A stretch of 64,000 bases of DNA from Pelolinea submarina (GCF_003966975.1 NZ_AP018437.1:186001-250000), one strand, 5' to 3'. Positions 1 to 8,897 are shown, numbered from the stretch's first letter. Translations and numbers: made by a program. The notes: generated from the sequence alone by a model not told the origin.

Positions 1-108
1 ACGGTTGCTGGCCACATTCAAAGAAGTGACTGCATTCCCATTAGGGGTATAGCGCATCTCAGGGTCCCTGCCCAAATTTCCGACGATTATGATAGTATGA
101 AAACTCAT
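1..108 (-). CDS. ssb: Single-stranded DNA-binding protein, N-terminal part
   Basis: The minus strand encodes the first 36 residues of an SSB protein, running off the left edge. The protein begins [20 protein letters not shown] and continues with the TPNG/[12 protein letters not shown] segment typical of the first OB-fold strands of bacterial SSB (GNLGxDPExRYTPxGxAVxxFxxAxNR). SSB coats single-stranded DNA during replication, repair and recombination. The ATG at 108 is preceded on the minus strand by an AAGGAAAGGG purine run suited to ribosome binding. The rest of the gene, including the acidic tail that recruits partners, lies outside the window. Confidence 0.9.
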   Translation of the reverse strand, partial: MSFHTIIIVGNLGRDPEMRYTPNGNAVTSLNVASNR

Positions 109-270
109 TTCGGCATCCCTTTCCTTTTTCGAAATTCTAAGTTTTGAATCATGTCTTAATTATAAGAGGATTTCAGAAAAACCGTTAAAAAGGCGTGCCA
201 TTTAGTTTGACAAACGCGGTAAAATGCTGCAACATACAAAGATGTTATAATTTTTCACCAGGTGATAAAG

Positions 271-1050
271 ATGAAAAAGAAACCCCTGCAGGCTTTAGGC
301 TTGTTTTGTGTTGCCTTAATTGGCATGGTAGTGCTCCTACCAGTTACGGCCGGCGCTCCGCTGCCGCAAATCAACCTGTCCACCCCCACTCCGGGCGCGG
401 ACGGGCGCATCACATATATCGTCAAAGAGAATGATACCTGCACCAGCATCTCCCTGCTGATGGGTATCACCGAGCAGGAATTGCGTGAGCTGAACAATTT
501 ACAGAGCAATACCGACAGCGACGATTGCAGTTTCCTGTGGGTTGGGCAGGAATTGATCATCAAGGAAAAACCGGCAGAAACCCCCACGCCCACACCAGTG
601 GTGGAAGCCGAACCGACCGCCACGCCTTTCAAAGGCAACGGCTCGATTTGCATCTATCTCTTCAACGATGAAAACGGTGACGCCCTTTCCGAAGAAACCG
701 AACTGCCCATCGCAGGCGGCGCGGTCAGCCTGACCAACCGCTTGAGCACGGTCAATGAAACCGGCATCACGGACGACAGCGGCAACTCGCTATGCTTCAA
801 CGACATTCCCGAAGGGGATTACAACATCAGTGTGGCTATTCCGGAAGGTTATAACCCCACCACGGTGATGAACTACTCGCTCACTTTAAGTGCCGGCCAG
901 ATCTCGACCATTGACTTCGGCGCGCAGCCGGGCTCCGGCATGCAGCCGGTGTTCGGTGAGGAATCTTCCTCCCCGCTCTTGCTGATCGTCGGCATCCTTT
1001 TTGTCGGCGTCGGCGTCGGCCTGTGGTTCTATGTACGGCGTATGGCTTAG
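271..1050 (+). CDS. LysM-domain membrane-anchored surface protein
   Basis: The 259-residue protein has an N-terminal hydrophobic signal/anchor (about residues 8-28), a LysM-like domain (about 45-100, starting ITYIVKENDTCTSIS and ending in a VGQELIIKE strand), a short Pro/Thr/Glu linker, a Cna-B/SdrD-like beta domain (about 125-215, beginning with an NDENGD calcium-loop-like motif) and a C-terminal transmembrane helix followed by Arg-Arg. LysM binds peptidoglycan-type glycans, so the protein probably sits at the envelope, outside the membrane. ATG 271 is preferred over an in-frame GTG at 262 because an AGGTGAT ribosome site precedes it. It stands alone, followed by a repeat-filled gap. The exact role is unknown. 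Confidence 0.75.
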   Translation: MKKKPLQALGLFCVALIGMVVLLPVTAGAPLPQINLSTPTPGADGRITYIVKENDTCTSISLLMGITEQELRELNNLQSNTDSDDCSFLWVGQELIIKEKPAETPTPTPVVEAEPTATPFKGNGSICIYLFNDENGDALSEETELPIAGGAVSLTNRLSTVNETGITDDSGNSLCFNDIPEGDYNISVAIPEGYNPTTVMNYSLTLSAGQISTIDFGAQPGSGMQPVFGEESSSPLLLIVGILFVGVGVGLWFYVRRMA

Positions 1051-1624
1051 TGACAGTCGAAGCTTAAGAACAAAACAAGAAGTTGCCTTGGATGAAAAAC
1101 CAGGCAACTTTTTCTTTTTAACGAATCCCCTCACCCCTGGCCCTCTTCTCCGAGGGAGAGGGAATCCGCTCATCTATACTGTCATCCTGAGGAGCGTTCG
1201 CTTTAGAACGCGACGTGATCGCGAAGCACTCCCTTCGGGGAGGGATCTCGGCTTGCATACTAAATATCTAACCCGTCTGAGATTCTCTTCCTCAAGGGGA
1301 GAGGAAGTCAACATCTGTGTTCATCTGAGTGCATCTGTGGTTTATCTTAAAATTTGGCCGAGATCCTTCGCTCCTGGCGGAGCTCAGGATGACAAGAGAA
1401 GGGTGACTTGTAAGGCTAGTGCAGTTCCTTTATTCCTCCCCCTTGAGGGGTCGCGAAGTATTCCCTCGGGGAAGAGATTAGGTGAGGGTGAGAACGTTGT
1501 GAACAAACACCCCTCGCCTTTGGCCCTATTCACATGGAGAGAGGGAGTTAGTATCTGTGTTCATCAACCATAGAAAAGATTTATCATCTTCTATCTGTGT
1601 CTATCTGTGGTTGGTTCATGATCG
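1051..1624. repeat. Mosaic of dispersed intergenic repeats, block 1
   Basis: No gene is supported here. The block contains three kinds of short element that recur elsewhere in the window. The first is CTGTGTTCATCTGTGGTT-like elements (about 1315-1345 and 1553-1615). The second is GTCATCCTGAGG...GGATCTCGG elements in both orientations (about 1180-1251 and 1353-1395). The third is CCCCTCACCC...GGGAGAGGG elements (about 1129-1163, 1432-1492 and 1509-1547). An open frame spans much of it on the plus strand, but its translation is low-complexity repeat sequence with no recognisable domain. Confidence 0.7.
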
Positions 1625-2266
1625 TCAGGCGATGCGTTCTTCTTTCCAGATGTCGGCGTCGTTGTGATAACCGGCCATTTCCCAAAAACCTTTGTGGTCG
1701 CTTTCGGAAAACTCCAAACTACGCAGCCATTTGGCACCTTTCCAGAAGTACACATCCTTGAGGTCTTTGCGGCCGGGAATGGCACCCACAACACCTCGCA
1801 ACGGATAGCCATGCTCGGGGGTGAGGGGTTGGCCGTCGTAATGGGTTGCCAGCAGAAAATTATCCGAAAGCACAATCTCCAGCGGCAGGTTAGCGGTGAA
1901 GTCGCGTTCGGCGTGTTGAATCACAAAGCGCGCTTGCGGCTTGAGCGTGATTAAGCCCTCATCAATTAGCGTACGCACGCGCACACCTTCCCACAAGGTG
2001 TCGAATTTGCTCCAGCGAGTGACGCAGTGCAAGTCCATGCGCACCGAACTGCGCGGCAGCTGTTGGAACTCAGTCCAGCTCAGCGTCAGCAATTTTTCCA
2101 CCGCGCCGGTGACGCGAAAATTCCATGCATCTTCATCAAAAGGCGGGATGGCGCCGTAGTGCAGCACCGGGAATTTATCCGTGGCAACCTGGCCGGGCGG
2201 TAAACGTCCCGCTTGGCGCATGTGCGCCTGCAATTCCTGACGATCGAGCGATTTCTCATTTTCCAT
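1625..2266 (-). CDS. Molybdopterin-dependent oxidoreductase, sulfite-oxidase-like
   Basis: The 213-residue protein is the stand-alone oxidoreductase molybdopterin-binding domain of the sulfite oxidase/MsrP superfamily. The run LHCVTRWSKFD (about residues 80-90) carries the invariant cysteine that ligates molybdenum, and PLTPEHGYPLRGVVGAIPGR is the typical substrate/cofactor loop. There is no signal peptide, so it should be cytoplasmic, unlike periplasmic MsrP. The electron partner and substrate cannot be told from sequence. It is a single gene flanked by a repeat block and a divergent kinase. A TATAAT box lies at 2277-2282 on the minus strand, only ten bases before the ATG, so the message may be leaderless. 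Confidence 0.82.
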   Translation of the reverse strand: MENEKSLDRQELQAHMRQAGRLPPGQVATDKFPVLHYGAIPPFDEDAWNFRVTGAVEKLLTLSWTEFQQLPRSSVRMDLHCVTRWSKFDTLWEGVRVRTLIDEGLITLKPQARFVIQHAERDFTANLPLEIVLSDNFLLATHYDGQPLTPEHGYPLRGVVGAIPGRKDLKDVYFWKGAKWLRSLEFSESDHKGFWEMAGYHNDADIWKEERIA

Positions 2267-2357
2267 GGCAAAACAAATTATACTAAAATTATCCGATTTA
2301 CACCGGCGCGCACCGGCTTAATTGGCTAAATGTGTGCGGGTGGATTAAAATCAAACT

Positions 2358-3548
2358 GTGAATATGAACGATTCAAAAAAGATGGAGCCGGTTTCTGTTT
2401 TGGAAAACCAGGCTCAGCAAGAAAGTGCGGCAGCCCCGGCTGAAAAACACGACGAGCCGTCGTATGAATTGCGTTACCCCTTCCTCTTGGAAAATCTGCG
2501 CCAGACTGTTCCGGCACTGCTGGACTTATTAGATCTGGATGCCTTCGAAGTATATCTGGCAGACAAAGCCGGCCGTAATCTAACGCGCGTTTACCGCAGC
2601 GGGAAATTAGCGGCCATCTGGAATCCCGAAGCATGGTTGGATGAAACGCATATTCTCTTCAGCCAATATGAAAAAGGGGAGCTGCGCGTCATCAACCTGC
2701 CTAACAGCCGCATCACGGAACTGACCACCGACATCAGCGAGAAAGCACTCGGCCAGGTGGTCTGTCTGCCAATCGCTTCAGATAGCGATGTCTACGGTAT
2801 CGCCAGCCTGGCGCATACGCGCCGCAGCCTGCTGACCAACCGAGAAATGGATTATTTCCAGGTACAGATGCTCTCCATGGCTGAAATGATTGCTTATGAG
2901 ATTGACAACCAGCAAGCCCGCATCCAAATTATTTCCGAAGAGCGCGAACGCATCGGCATGGACCTGCACGACGGCATCATCCAGTCGCTATACGGCATCG
3001 GCCTCTCATTGGAAAACGCGCGCATGAGCCAGATGCAGGGCAAGAACAACAGCGTCCAGCAGATAGAGAAAGCGCTGGAAGCGCTGCAATCCGCGATTGC
3101 CGATATCCGCGCTTACATCCTGGACCTGCGTCCGCGCCAATTGCGCCACGCCAATATGGTGGAAGGCATGCGCAGTTTGATCCGCGAATTCCGCGCCAAC
3201 ACCATGGTGGACGTCAGCATGGAGGGCGAACCCGAGGATGTGGAAGGCCTGGCGCGCACGCAAATCGACGCGCTCTATCACATCTTCCAGGAAGCACTTT
3301 CCAACACAGCTAAACACGCCAAAGCCACCAAAGTGACCGTACGATTGTGGCGGCACGACGATCGCATCATGCTGAAGGTCAGCGACGACGGCGCAGGCTT
3401 CGACACCCCCCGACCGGGCGGACGCATCGGGCATGGATTAACCAATATGCAGGCACGCGCGGAGTCAGCCGGCGGCGGTATGGAAGTCATTTCCATCCGC
3501 AAGCAGGGCACCACGCTGCTGGCCTGGGTTCCTTACGTGAAAGAATAG
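2358..3548 (+). CDS. Cytosolic GAF-type sensor histidine kinase (NarL-class)
   Basis: The 396-residue two-component kinase has no transmembrane segment. An N-terminal GAF-like sensor region (about 40-185) is followed by a HisKA_3 dimerisation helix with the phospho-acceptor His204 in ERERIGMDLHDGIIQS. A HATPase_c domain (about 290-395) shows an N-box around QEALSNTAKHA and a G-box GHGLTNMQARAESAGG. Kinases of this class pair with LuxR/NarL-type response regulators, but none is encoded in the window, so its partner lies elsewhere. The start is GTG 2358; an in-frame ATG follows six bases later. TAAAAT at 2346-2351 sits directly before the GTG. Nine bases separate it from the next gene. Confidence 0.85.
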   Translation: MNMNDSKKMEPVSVLENQAQQESAAAPAEKHDEPSYELRYPFLLENLRQTVPALLDLLDLDAFEVYLADKAGRNLTRVYRSGKLAAIWNPEAWLDETHILFSQYEKGELRVINLPNSRITELTTDISEKALGQVVCLPIASDSDVYGIASLAHTRRSLLTNREMDYFQVQMLSMAEMIAYEIDNQQARIQIISEERERIGMDLHDGIIQSLYGIGLSLENARMSQMQGKNNSVQQIEKALEALQSAIADIRAYILDLRPRQLRHANMVEGMRSLIREFRANTMVDVSMEGEPEDVEGLARTQIDALYHIFQEALSNTAKHAKATKVTVRLWRHDDRIMLKVSDDGAGFDTPRPGGRIGHGLTNMQARAESAGGGMEVISIRKQGTTLLAWVPYVKE

Positions 3549-3556
3549 AAAGATCA

Positions 3557-4303
3557 ATGAACGATAACACCAACACTCCCCACTCCGATAAAGCCGCCCA
3601 GCGCGGCGAACCCTCTTACGTATGGCGCGCCGGACAACAGCGCCGCCTGGACATGCTGCGGCAGTGGAGCAACGGGCAGCTGCGCGGCGCCGTTCTGGAG
3701 GACGGCTGCGGGGTGGGTCAATATCTGGAACGCTTGTCGAAAGAAGCCGAACTGGCCGTCGGCATGGATATCGAGTTCGAGCGTTTGTTGGAAGCCAAGC
3801 AAAAGAACCCCAACCTGGTATGTGGAGCGGGCGAATACCTGCCTTTTGAGCGCGGTCGGTTCGATGCCATCCTGAGCAATGAGGTCATCGAACACGTGGC
3901 GGACGACCACGAAGCCGTGGCCGAAATGGCGCGTGTGCTGCGTGTGGGCGGGCGCATGTTCGTTTTCTGTCCCAACCGCGGTTACCCTTTTGAAACCCAC
4001 GGGGTCTACCGCAAGGGCCAATATCATTTCGGCAACAAATTGTTCGTCAACTACCTGCCGGATTTCTGGCGGGACAAGCTGGCCCCGCACGTGCGCGTGT
4101 ACACCACGCGCAAGCTGCGTGCCCTGTTTGAGTGCCAACCGCTGCGCGCGGTTTACCATACGGTGATCTTCGGCGGCTACGATAACATCATCCAACGCCG
4201 CCCGGCTCTGGGCAAGTTCCTGCGGGCTGTGCTGCAGTTCCTGGAGAAAACGCCTCTGCGCGCGTTGGGGTTGTCGCAGTTCTGGGTGCTGGAAAAAGGT
4301 TGA
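3557..4303 (+). CDS. Class I SAM-dependent methyltransferase
   Basis: The 248-residue protein has the Methyltransf_11 fold. Motif I is LEDGCGVGQYLE (about residues 48-59), the acidic strand-2 end is GMDIE, and ILSNEVIEHVADDHEAVAEMARVLRVGGR is the motif IV to VI stretch. It binds S-adenosylmethionine and transfers methyl to an unknown acceptor. The C-terminal half (HFGNKLFVNYLPDFWRDK onward) resembles lipid/glycan-modifying branches of the family, but that is a weak inference. It follows the kinase by nine bases and is probably co-transcribed. A decayed copy of its C-terminus lies downstream at 4430-4564. Confidence 0.82.
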   Translation: MNDNTNTPHSDKAAQRGEPSYVWRAGQQRRLDMLRQWSNGQLRGAVLEDGCGVGQYLERLSKEAELAVGMDIEFERLLEAKQKNPNLVCGAGEYLPFERGRFDAILSNEVIEHVADDHEAVAEMARVLRVGGRMFVFCPNRGYPFETHGVYRKGQYHFGNKLFVNYLPDFWRDKLAPHVRVYTTRKLRALFECQPLRAVYHTVIFGGYDNIIQRRPALGKFLRAVLQFLEKTPLRALGLSQFWVLEKG

Positions 4304-4429
4304 TTTGTAAGTACGAACCACAGATGGACACAGAAAAAACTAAAAGACTTTTCTGTGCTTGATGAACACAGATTTAAAAACCTCGTCCTGTAGGGTGAGT
4401 TTTTTTTGTAGTGAGCGTTTCTAACCTGT

Positions 4430-4564
4430 ACTCAGTTGTTTTGAGTATACGCGCCATGATAAACCCTTGTCTTTCGGAGGGATTACCTGGAAATACCGGG
4501 CACAGGTGGAATTCCGCCCTAAGTACTGGGCCTGTCCCAATTTTGGGTGTTGGAAAAAGGGTAG
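4430..4564 (+). pseudogene. Fossil of a methyltransferase C-terminus
   Basis: The last 12 codons plus stop (4526-4564) read LGLSQFWVLEKG*, exactly the C-terminus of the intact methyltransferase ending at 4303, although the DNA differs at many third positions. Upstream, DNA resembling the coding stretch for VYHTVIFGGYDN and FLEKTP of that gene can be recognised around 4440-4525, with deletions and an in-frame TAA. This is best read as the remains of a tandem paralogue that decayed while the 3' end stayed recognisable. There is no start codon or SAM-binding motif left. Confidence 0.65.
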
Positions 4565-4619
4565 AAACAAAACACAGATTCACACGGATAAACACAGATC
4601 GTGTTTTCCTGAGAATTAT

Positions 4620-4703
4620 GTCAGGCACACCCCGGAAGGTGCAGGCGAATGCCTGACCTACGCAAACATGTACGAATCCGTAGGTCACACATTCTTGTGT
4701 GAC
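4620..4703. repeat. Three back-to-back palindromes (REP-like)
   Basis: Three perfect inverted repeats follow each other, with ends touching: GTCAGGCA/TGCCTGAC (4620-4657), CCTACG/CGTAGG (4657-4684) and GTCACAC/GTGTGAC (4684-4703). A related palindrome GGCAGGCA-AGAA-TGCCTGCC occurs near 63677-63697. The arrangement is reminiscent of bacterial REP/BIME elements. No transposase of the REP-associated kind is visible in the window. Confidence 0.6.
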
Positions 4704-4817
4704 AGGAAAAATAAAATTGGAATTCCAACCCAGATCCCTCCCCGAAGGGAGTGCTTCACGATCACACCGCTCCCTCTACTTGTGGTGAAATGACCGGGGG
4801 TGAGGAGTGACAATCAA

Positions 4818-5495
4818 TTAGAACGGCACGTTCCTTGACGCTGCACGGTAAGCGCAGAAGGCGCACTCCGGGTTGGCCAGCGGCGGCTCGGGCAGGCTGA
4901 GCAGCGCCAGCACCGCGCGCATGAAATTCTCAAAACGTTCCTCGTCCACCGGGATCTCCACCCAACGGGTTGGCCCATTTAAGCTTAAGCCATCCTGAGT
5001 CGTTTCCACCAAGTCCTGCGGCTCGAAATACAGCAAACCCAGCTTGGTGACCGGGCTGAGGTGCAGCTTGCCCGGCGCGGGATGCGTCAGGGCGTAAGCG
5101 TAAGCGCTCAACTGGCGGCCGTAAAACTCCACGTGCTCCTCACGTGCCTCCGAGGTCTTGAAATCCACCACCCCATAGGAACCGTCCTCGAACTGCACTA
5201 CGGTATCGAAGATACCCTGGATATAAGCTGTGTTTTCGCCATCAGGCGCGACGATGGGCGCGGAGGTGACCCAGCGCCCGCTCATGACGGTCTTGCCGGG
5301 CGGCAGCAGCGGGGAAATCTTCTGTGTGGAGTGGCCCAGGTATACATCCTTCATCAGCAAGTCGATCTTGGTAAAAATCTTGGGAAAAGGCAGGCCGGGG
5401 CGCTTGAATTTATGGCGCACCTTCAGGTAAAAACAGCGCGGGCACTCATCCCACAAAAAGGTCAGGTCGGATGGGCTGATCTTCCAATTTTCCAT
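4818..5495 (-). CDS. PD-(D/E)XK nuclease-family protein with four cysteines
   Basis: The 225-residue protein has a RecB/Cas4-like nuclease core: GIFDTVVQFEDGSYGVVDFKTS gives Asp97, Asp111 and Lys113 of the metal-binding motif, followed by the QLSAYAYAL helix (Gln128/Tyr132). A CPRC pair at the N-terminus (Cys18/Cys21) and a CAFC pair at the C-terminus (Cys211/Cys214) could clamp an iron-sulfur cluster or zinc, as in AddB and Cas4. There is no CRISPR array nearby, so a Cas4 role is not supported. GGAGGG precedes the ATG at 5495. It is probably a DNA repair or processing nuclease, target unknown. Confidence 0.7.
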   Translation of the reverse strand: MENWKISPSDLTFLWDECPRCFYLKVRHKFKRPGLPFPKIFTKIDLLMKDVYLGHSTQKISPLLPPGKTVMSGRWVTSAPIVAPDGENTAYIQGIFDTVVQFEDGSYGVVDFKTSEAREEHVEFYGRQLSAYAYALTHPAPGKLHLSPVTKLGLLYFEPQDLVETTQDGLSLNGPTRWVEIPVDEERFENFMRAVLALLSLPEPPLANPECAFCAYRAASRNVPF

Positions 5496-5527
5496 ATGGT
5501 CCCTCCTCTGAAAAATGTCGATAAGCG

Positions 5528-6433
5528 TTATTTCAAGCGAAAATCGTAGATGCCGTCTTTAAAAGTGTACGTCTGGCCGCACTGCCCGCACTTCAACTCG
5601 GGCGGGGTGTCGGCCAGCGGGTAATGGCCGCAAGCCGGGCAGCGAAAGAAGGCCTCTGTTTGCATACCCAGCGCTTCTTCTCCCTGCGGCACGGTTGTGC
5701 TGCGCAGGAAGATGCTGGGGCTGATAGCCGCCCACGAAAGCGTATGCTGCAGGAAATTCTCCTTGGCCAGCATCAGTTTGAGCGGCAGCAGGCGCTTGAA
5801 GAAACCCGCGCGCAGGAAGGACACGCTGATCTCCTGCTCCAGTTTGAAACCGTTGCCGGCCAGCATGGCGCGCACGCTTTTGGGATGAAAATCGAAGTTG
5901 AGCTTGACGAACTCCACCTGCTCCGGGGTGAAAGGACTCCAGTCCTGTTTGCCCATCCAATAACGCAGGATGGATTTGATGTTGCGCTTGTTGGCAAATT
6001 CCAGGATGAAAACGGCGTTATCCGCCAGGCATTCGCGCAGCTGCGCGATGGCGATGTTCGGTTCGGACAAGTGGTGCAGGGTGCGAATCATAGTGGCCGA
6101 GTCGAAGGCGCGCGGCGCGAAGGGCAGGCGATAAACGTCCGCCGCCACAAAGCGGTAGCGCGGGTCTGTGCCCAAATACTGGATGGCCTGTTGGAGCTGG
6201 GTGGTGGAATAATCCAGCAGCGTAACGCGCTCGAAGCCGCGATAACGGGGTGTGTTGCGCCCGGCCCCGGCGCCCAATTCCAGCAAGTGGCTTCCGCCAG
6301 TCGGCAGCAGGCGCTTGAGCGCCAGTACTTCGGCGCCGTCCTCGTAGGCGCGGCCGCCCTCCTTCCAGAATTTGTCCTGGTAGTCGGAGCCTTCGTAGTC
6401 GCAAACGGGCGGGGTGTTCATCTCTTTTGTCAT
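5528..6433 (-). CDS. SAM-dependent methyltransferase with C-terminal zinc ribbon
   Basis: The 301-residue protein carries the Methyltransf_11 motif LLELGAGAGRNTPRYRGF (about 49-66), the strand-2 segment VTLLDYS and ATMIRTLHHLSEP in the motif IV region. A Trm112/UPF0434-like zinc ribbon, CPACG...CGQCG (about residues 265-290), is fused at the C-terminus. Such ribbons stabilise or target partner methyltransferases. It lies 32 bases upstream of the nuclease gene on the same strand, so the two are likely co-transcribed. The methyl acceptor is unknown. An in-frame ATG 12 bases inside has a better AAAAGAG ribosome site and may be the true start. Confidence 0.78.
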   Translation of the reverse strand: MTKEMNTPPVCDYEGSDYQDKFWKEGGRAYEDGAEVLALKRLLPTGGSHLLELGAGAGRNTPRYRGFERVTLLDYSTTQLQQAIQYLGTDPRYRFVAADVYRLPFAPRAFDSATMIRTLHHLSEPNIAIAQLRECLADNAVFILEFANKRNIKSILRYWMGKQDWSPFTPEQVEFVKLNFDFHPKSVRAMLAGNGFKLEQEISVSFLRAGFFKRLLPLKLMLAKENFLQHTLSWAAISPSIFLRSTTVPQGEEALGMQTEAFFRCPACGHYPLADTPPELKCGQCGQTYTFKDGIYDFRLK

Positions 6434-6600
6434 GGGGGCAATTTTACCTAAAAACCATAATCAGTGTACTTCGATCCAGGGTTTATTTAATAGTCATCTT
6501 TTGTTGAAAAAAAGTAGGTAAATTTATTCAAATTAGATTTTCGGTTATGATATGTTCTGGATAGATCAAGATTTACCGCTCAAACCATGGATTGATTTCG

Positions 6601-7269
6601 ATGAATGAAATAGATTCCCATATTAATATCCCCCTTGCTGTAGTTGAATTAACTAAAAAATACGACCGCTTTGTTGCGTTGGCTCCGGCAACTTTTTCTC
6701 TACTTAGCGGAGAGATCGCCATCCTTTCAGGACCGAATGGCTCCGGCAAAACCACATTGTTGTCGTGCATTTCCGGACTGGTTCGTCCATCGGAGGGAAC
6801 GGTTACCGTGGGTGGATTTGATCTGGACCGCGATGAGGTGGAGGCGCGCCGCCGGTTGGTTTACGTGCCCGACGTACCGCGTTTTTACCTGGAGCTGACT
6901 GCCTGGGAACACTTGCGTTTTATTGCCCTCGCCAACCAGGCAGACGGAAATTTCGAAGAACGTGCGGAGGCATTGTTGCGCACTTTCGGATTATGGGAGT
7001 CACGCAATCTATTTCCTCATCATTTTTCGCGCGGCATGCGCTTAAAGCTGGGCCTGGTCATGGCGTTTATCCGTCCGTTCAGCGTATTGCTGTTGGACGA
7101 ACCCACTTCGGCCTTGGACGAGGAAGGAATGGAGATCCTCGCTGCCGAAATCCGCCGGATGCGGGAGCAGGGCACCGCGGTGCTCCTCTCAACGCATTCT
7201 CCCGATTTTGGCGACGCGCTGGCAGACCGGCGTCTGCTCATCCGCCAGGGTGTGTTGGAGGTCCAGTGA
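6601..7269 (+). CDS. ABC transporter ATP-binding protein
   Basis: A 222-residue ABC ATPase: Walker A GPNGSGKTT (about residues 43-51), a degenerate signature HFSRGMRLKLGLVMAF, Walker B VLLLDEPTSALDEEG and switch His in LLSTHSPDF. It powers an exporter-type system together with the membrane protein whose GTG start overlaps its stop codon (GTGA). The signature lacks the canonical LSGGQ and reads FSRGM, as in several ABC-2-type bacterial exporters. ATG 6601 is chosen; a TTG nine bases upstream is also in frame. The cargo is unknown. Confidence 0.85.
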   Translation: MNEIDSHINIPLAVVELTKKYDRFVALAPATFSLLSGEIAILSGPNGSGKTTLLSCISGLVRPSEGTVTVGGFDLDRDEVEARRRLVYVPDVPRFYLELTAWEHLRFIALANQADGNFEERAEALLRTFGLWESRNLFPHHFSRGMRLKLGLVMAFIRPFSVLLLDEPTSALDEEGMEILAAEIRRMREQGTAVLLSTHSPDFGDALADRRLLIRQGVLEVQ

Positions 7270-8897
7270 GGACCGCTTCAGCCAGCCATCCTGCCCATCG
7301 TCTGTCCGACCCATCTGTGAATTGGCTGCGCAGCCGCCAGGAGGTGTACGAGCTTAATTTCTGGCTAAGGGTCGTTTCCTATGATCCGAATGACAAGTCG
7401 CTGAGCAACCGCCTTTACCTGGTTTACTTGGTGCTGTTCTTTAGTGTGTGGATCTTTGTAACCCTTACCTTTTTTGCGAGCGGCAGCTCAATACTGTTAC
7501 CTTTGCTCAACGCGCAAGATCCGGGTAAAGCGGCTGTAGTCCTCATGGGGAGCGTCCTGGCAATTTGGAACCTAGTGCGCCTGTACAATGCCCTCAGGCG
7601 AAGCCCTGTTGAATTCTCCGAAGAGGACAGCTATCTGCTCTGCCAGACACCGGTCAGCCGTCGCGCAGTAGTCCTGCGCTGGTTGTGGATGCCCTGGCTC
7701 AAAAGCGCTTTTCCTTTTTGGATCCTGACGCTGATACTCGGCTTTTCATTAGGCGATATTGCATTTTCAGAGACTGTCATTACGAGCCATTTTATTGAGT
7801 ATTTGGGATACGGTCTGCGGGCCTGGCTAATGCTGGCGCCTGTTCACCTGGCACTCTTTGCCCTGCTGTGGGCAATCGGTGCTGCGCGCGTGCGCCCGGA
7901 TGCTCGCTTGGGATATTCAACCGCTCTGGGCCTCATATCAGGCATAGCGCTGCCGGTGATGTTGTGGCTGGCGTTACCCTGGTTTGAAAAAGCCGGCTTG
8001 AGCGTCATCGTGGCTGCAGGCTTCGGCGCTGCTATTTTAAGTTTGGCTGGGCTGGCAATCTCTGCAAAGCGTTTTAATCTGGCCCAAGCCGCCCAGGAAA
8101 CCCGCACGCACGTTTTGTTGAATGACGCATTGCGTTATGGACCAAGCGGCTACGCTGAGAACCTGCGCGCTCAACAACGCCTGCACAAGGAAAAAGCGCC
8201 AACACGCTTACCGGGCCGGCCGGGGCCTGCGGCACTGATCTGGAAGGACCTGCTGCAAGTGATGCGCGGGCTGCGATTGAGCAAGCTGCAGCGCTGGTTT
8301 TCACTGGCCAGCGCCGTATTTGGCATATTCGTGATGCCGGGGAGCATCAGTTCGCTGTTCCTGTTTATCTGGGTCATACAAGTGGGCAAAATTGCCATCA
8401 CGCGATTGAGAAGCGATTTGAGCTGTTGGCCAATCTTCCACCAACTACCAATTTCAAACCGGCGAGCGATCATTCTGGATATGGCGTCCGCGCTGGTTGG
8501 CATCGTTGCAGTCAGCCTGCTGGCCGGGTTGGGCGGCTGGGCAGTGCGAAACGCCCTACTGAATACGGAAGTCGGTTCCCTGCTCATGGCACAGGCAAGC
8601 GAATCCGCCGGTATATTTTCATCAGTCACATTGCTGTTGATCCCCGGGACTGCCGCAGCGGTCGCGGGAATGGCAGCCCTGGACGTGGTTCGGCATGCGC
8701 AATCAAACCTGTTGTTGATCGGGCAGGCACCTGATGTTGATTTTTTGGGTTTGATCTCCGGGTTGGTTGCGGCGGGTCTGCCCGTGTTCATCATGGCAGT
8801 GCTGCCAGGCCTTGCCGGTTCGATTTTGGGGTTCGGGTCAAGCCTGCTAATGGGTGCAATCGCCATGTTCCTGGCAGGGCGGGCCCGGCCGGCTTAA
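7266..8897 (+). CDS. ABC-2-type exporter membrane protein
   Basis: This 543-residue integral membrane protein has about 12 predicted hydrophobic helices in two halves separated by a charged cytosolic loop (about 275-320, containing LRAQQRLHKEKAPTRLPG). It begins at GTG 7266, overlapping the ATPase stop codon, which indicates translational coupling and a shared complex. It resembles large putative ABC exporters in which one long permease replaces a dimer of short ones. No cargo gene is adjacent. The gene ends the operon; 146 bases without a gene follow. Confidence 0.72.
   Translation: MRTASASHPAHRLSDPSVNWLRSRQEVYELNFWLRVVSYDPNDKSLSNRLYLVYLVLFFSVWIFVTLTFFASGSSILLPLLNAQDPGKAAVVLMGSVLAIWNLVRLYNALRRSPVEFSEEDSYLLCQTPVSRRAVVLRWLWMPWLKSAFPFWILTLILGFSLGDIAFSETVITSHFIEYLGYGLRAWLMLAPVHLALFALLWAIGAARVRPDARLGYSTALGLISGIALPVMLWLALPWFEKAGLSVIVAAGFGAAILSLAGLAISAKRFNLAQAAQETRTHVLLNDALRYGPSGYAENLRAQQRLHKEKAPTRLPGRPGPAALIWKDLLQVMRGLRLSKLQRWFSLASAVFGIFVMPGSISSLFLFIWVIQVGKIAITRLRSDLSCWPIFHQLPISNRRAIILDMASALVGIVAVSLLAGLGGWAVRNALLNTEVGSLLMAQASESAGIFSSVTLLLIPGTAAAVAGMAALDVVRHAQSNLLLIGQAPDVDFLGLISGLVAAGLPVFIMAVLPGLAGSILGFGSSLLMGAIAMFLAGRARPA

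Larger units (their letters stand above)
4304..4817. repeat. Mosaic of dispersed intergenic repeats, block 2
   Basis: The gap between convergent genes holds CTGTGTTCATCTGTGG-type elements in inverted orientation (about 4317-4378 and 4571-4603), a CCCTCCCCGAAGGGAGTG / ACCGGGGGTGAGGAG element (about 4731-4807), a methyltransferase gene remnant (4430-4564) and three consecutive palindromes (4620-4703). No intact gene is supported. Confidence 0.65.

Noticed and set aside
207..251. TTGACA at 207 and TATAAT at 246 as a promoter for the LysM gene
   Set aside because: The spacing of 33 bases is too long for the two to work together; either box alone gives little support.
1001..1573. A long open frame on the plus strand after the LysM gene
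   Set aside because: It lies over dispersed repeats and the end of the LysM gene, has no domain or ribosome site, and its translation is repeat-derived.
4818..5495. Reading the RecB-like nuclease as Cas4
   Set aside because: There is no CRISPR array or cas gene in the window, and the cysteine layout (two pairs) differs from the usual Cas4 pattern.
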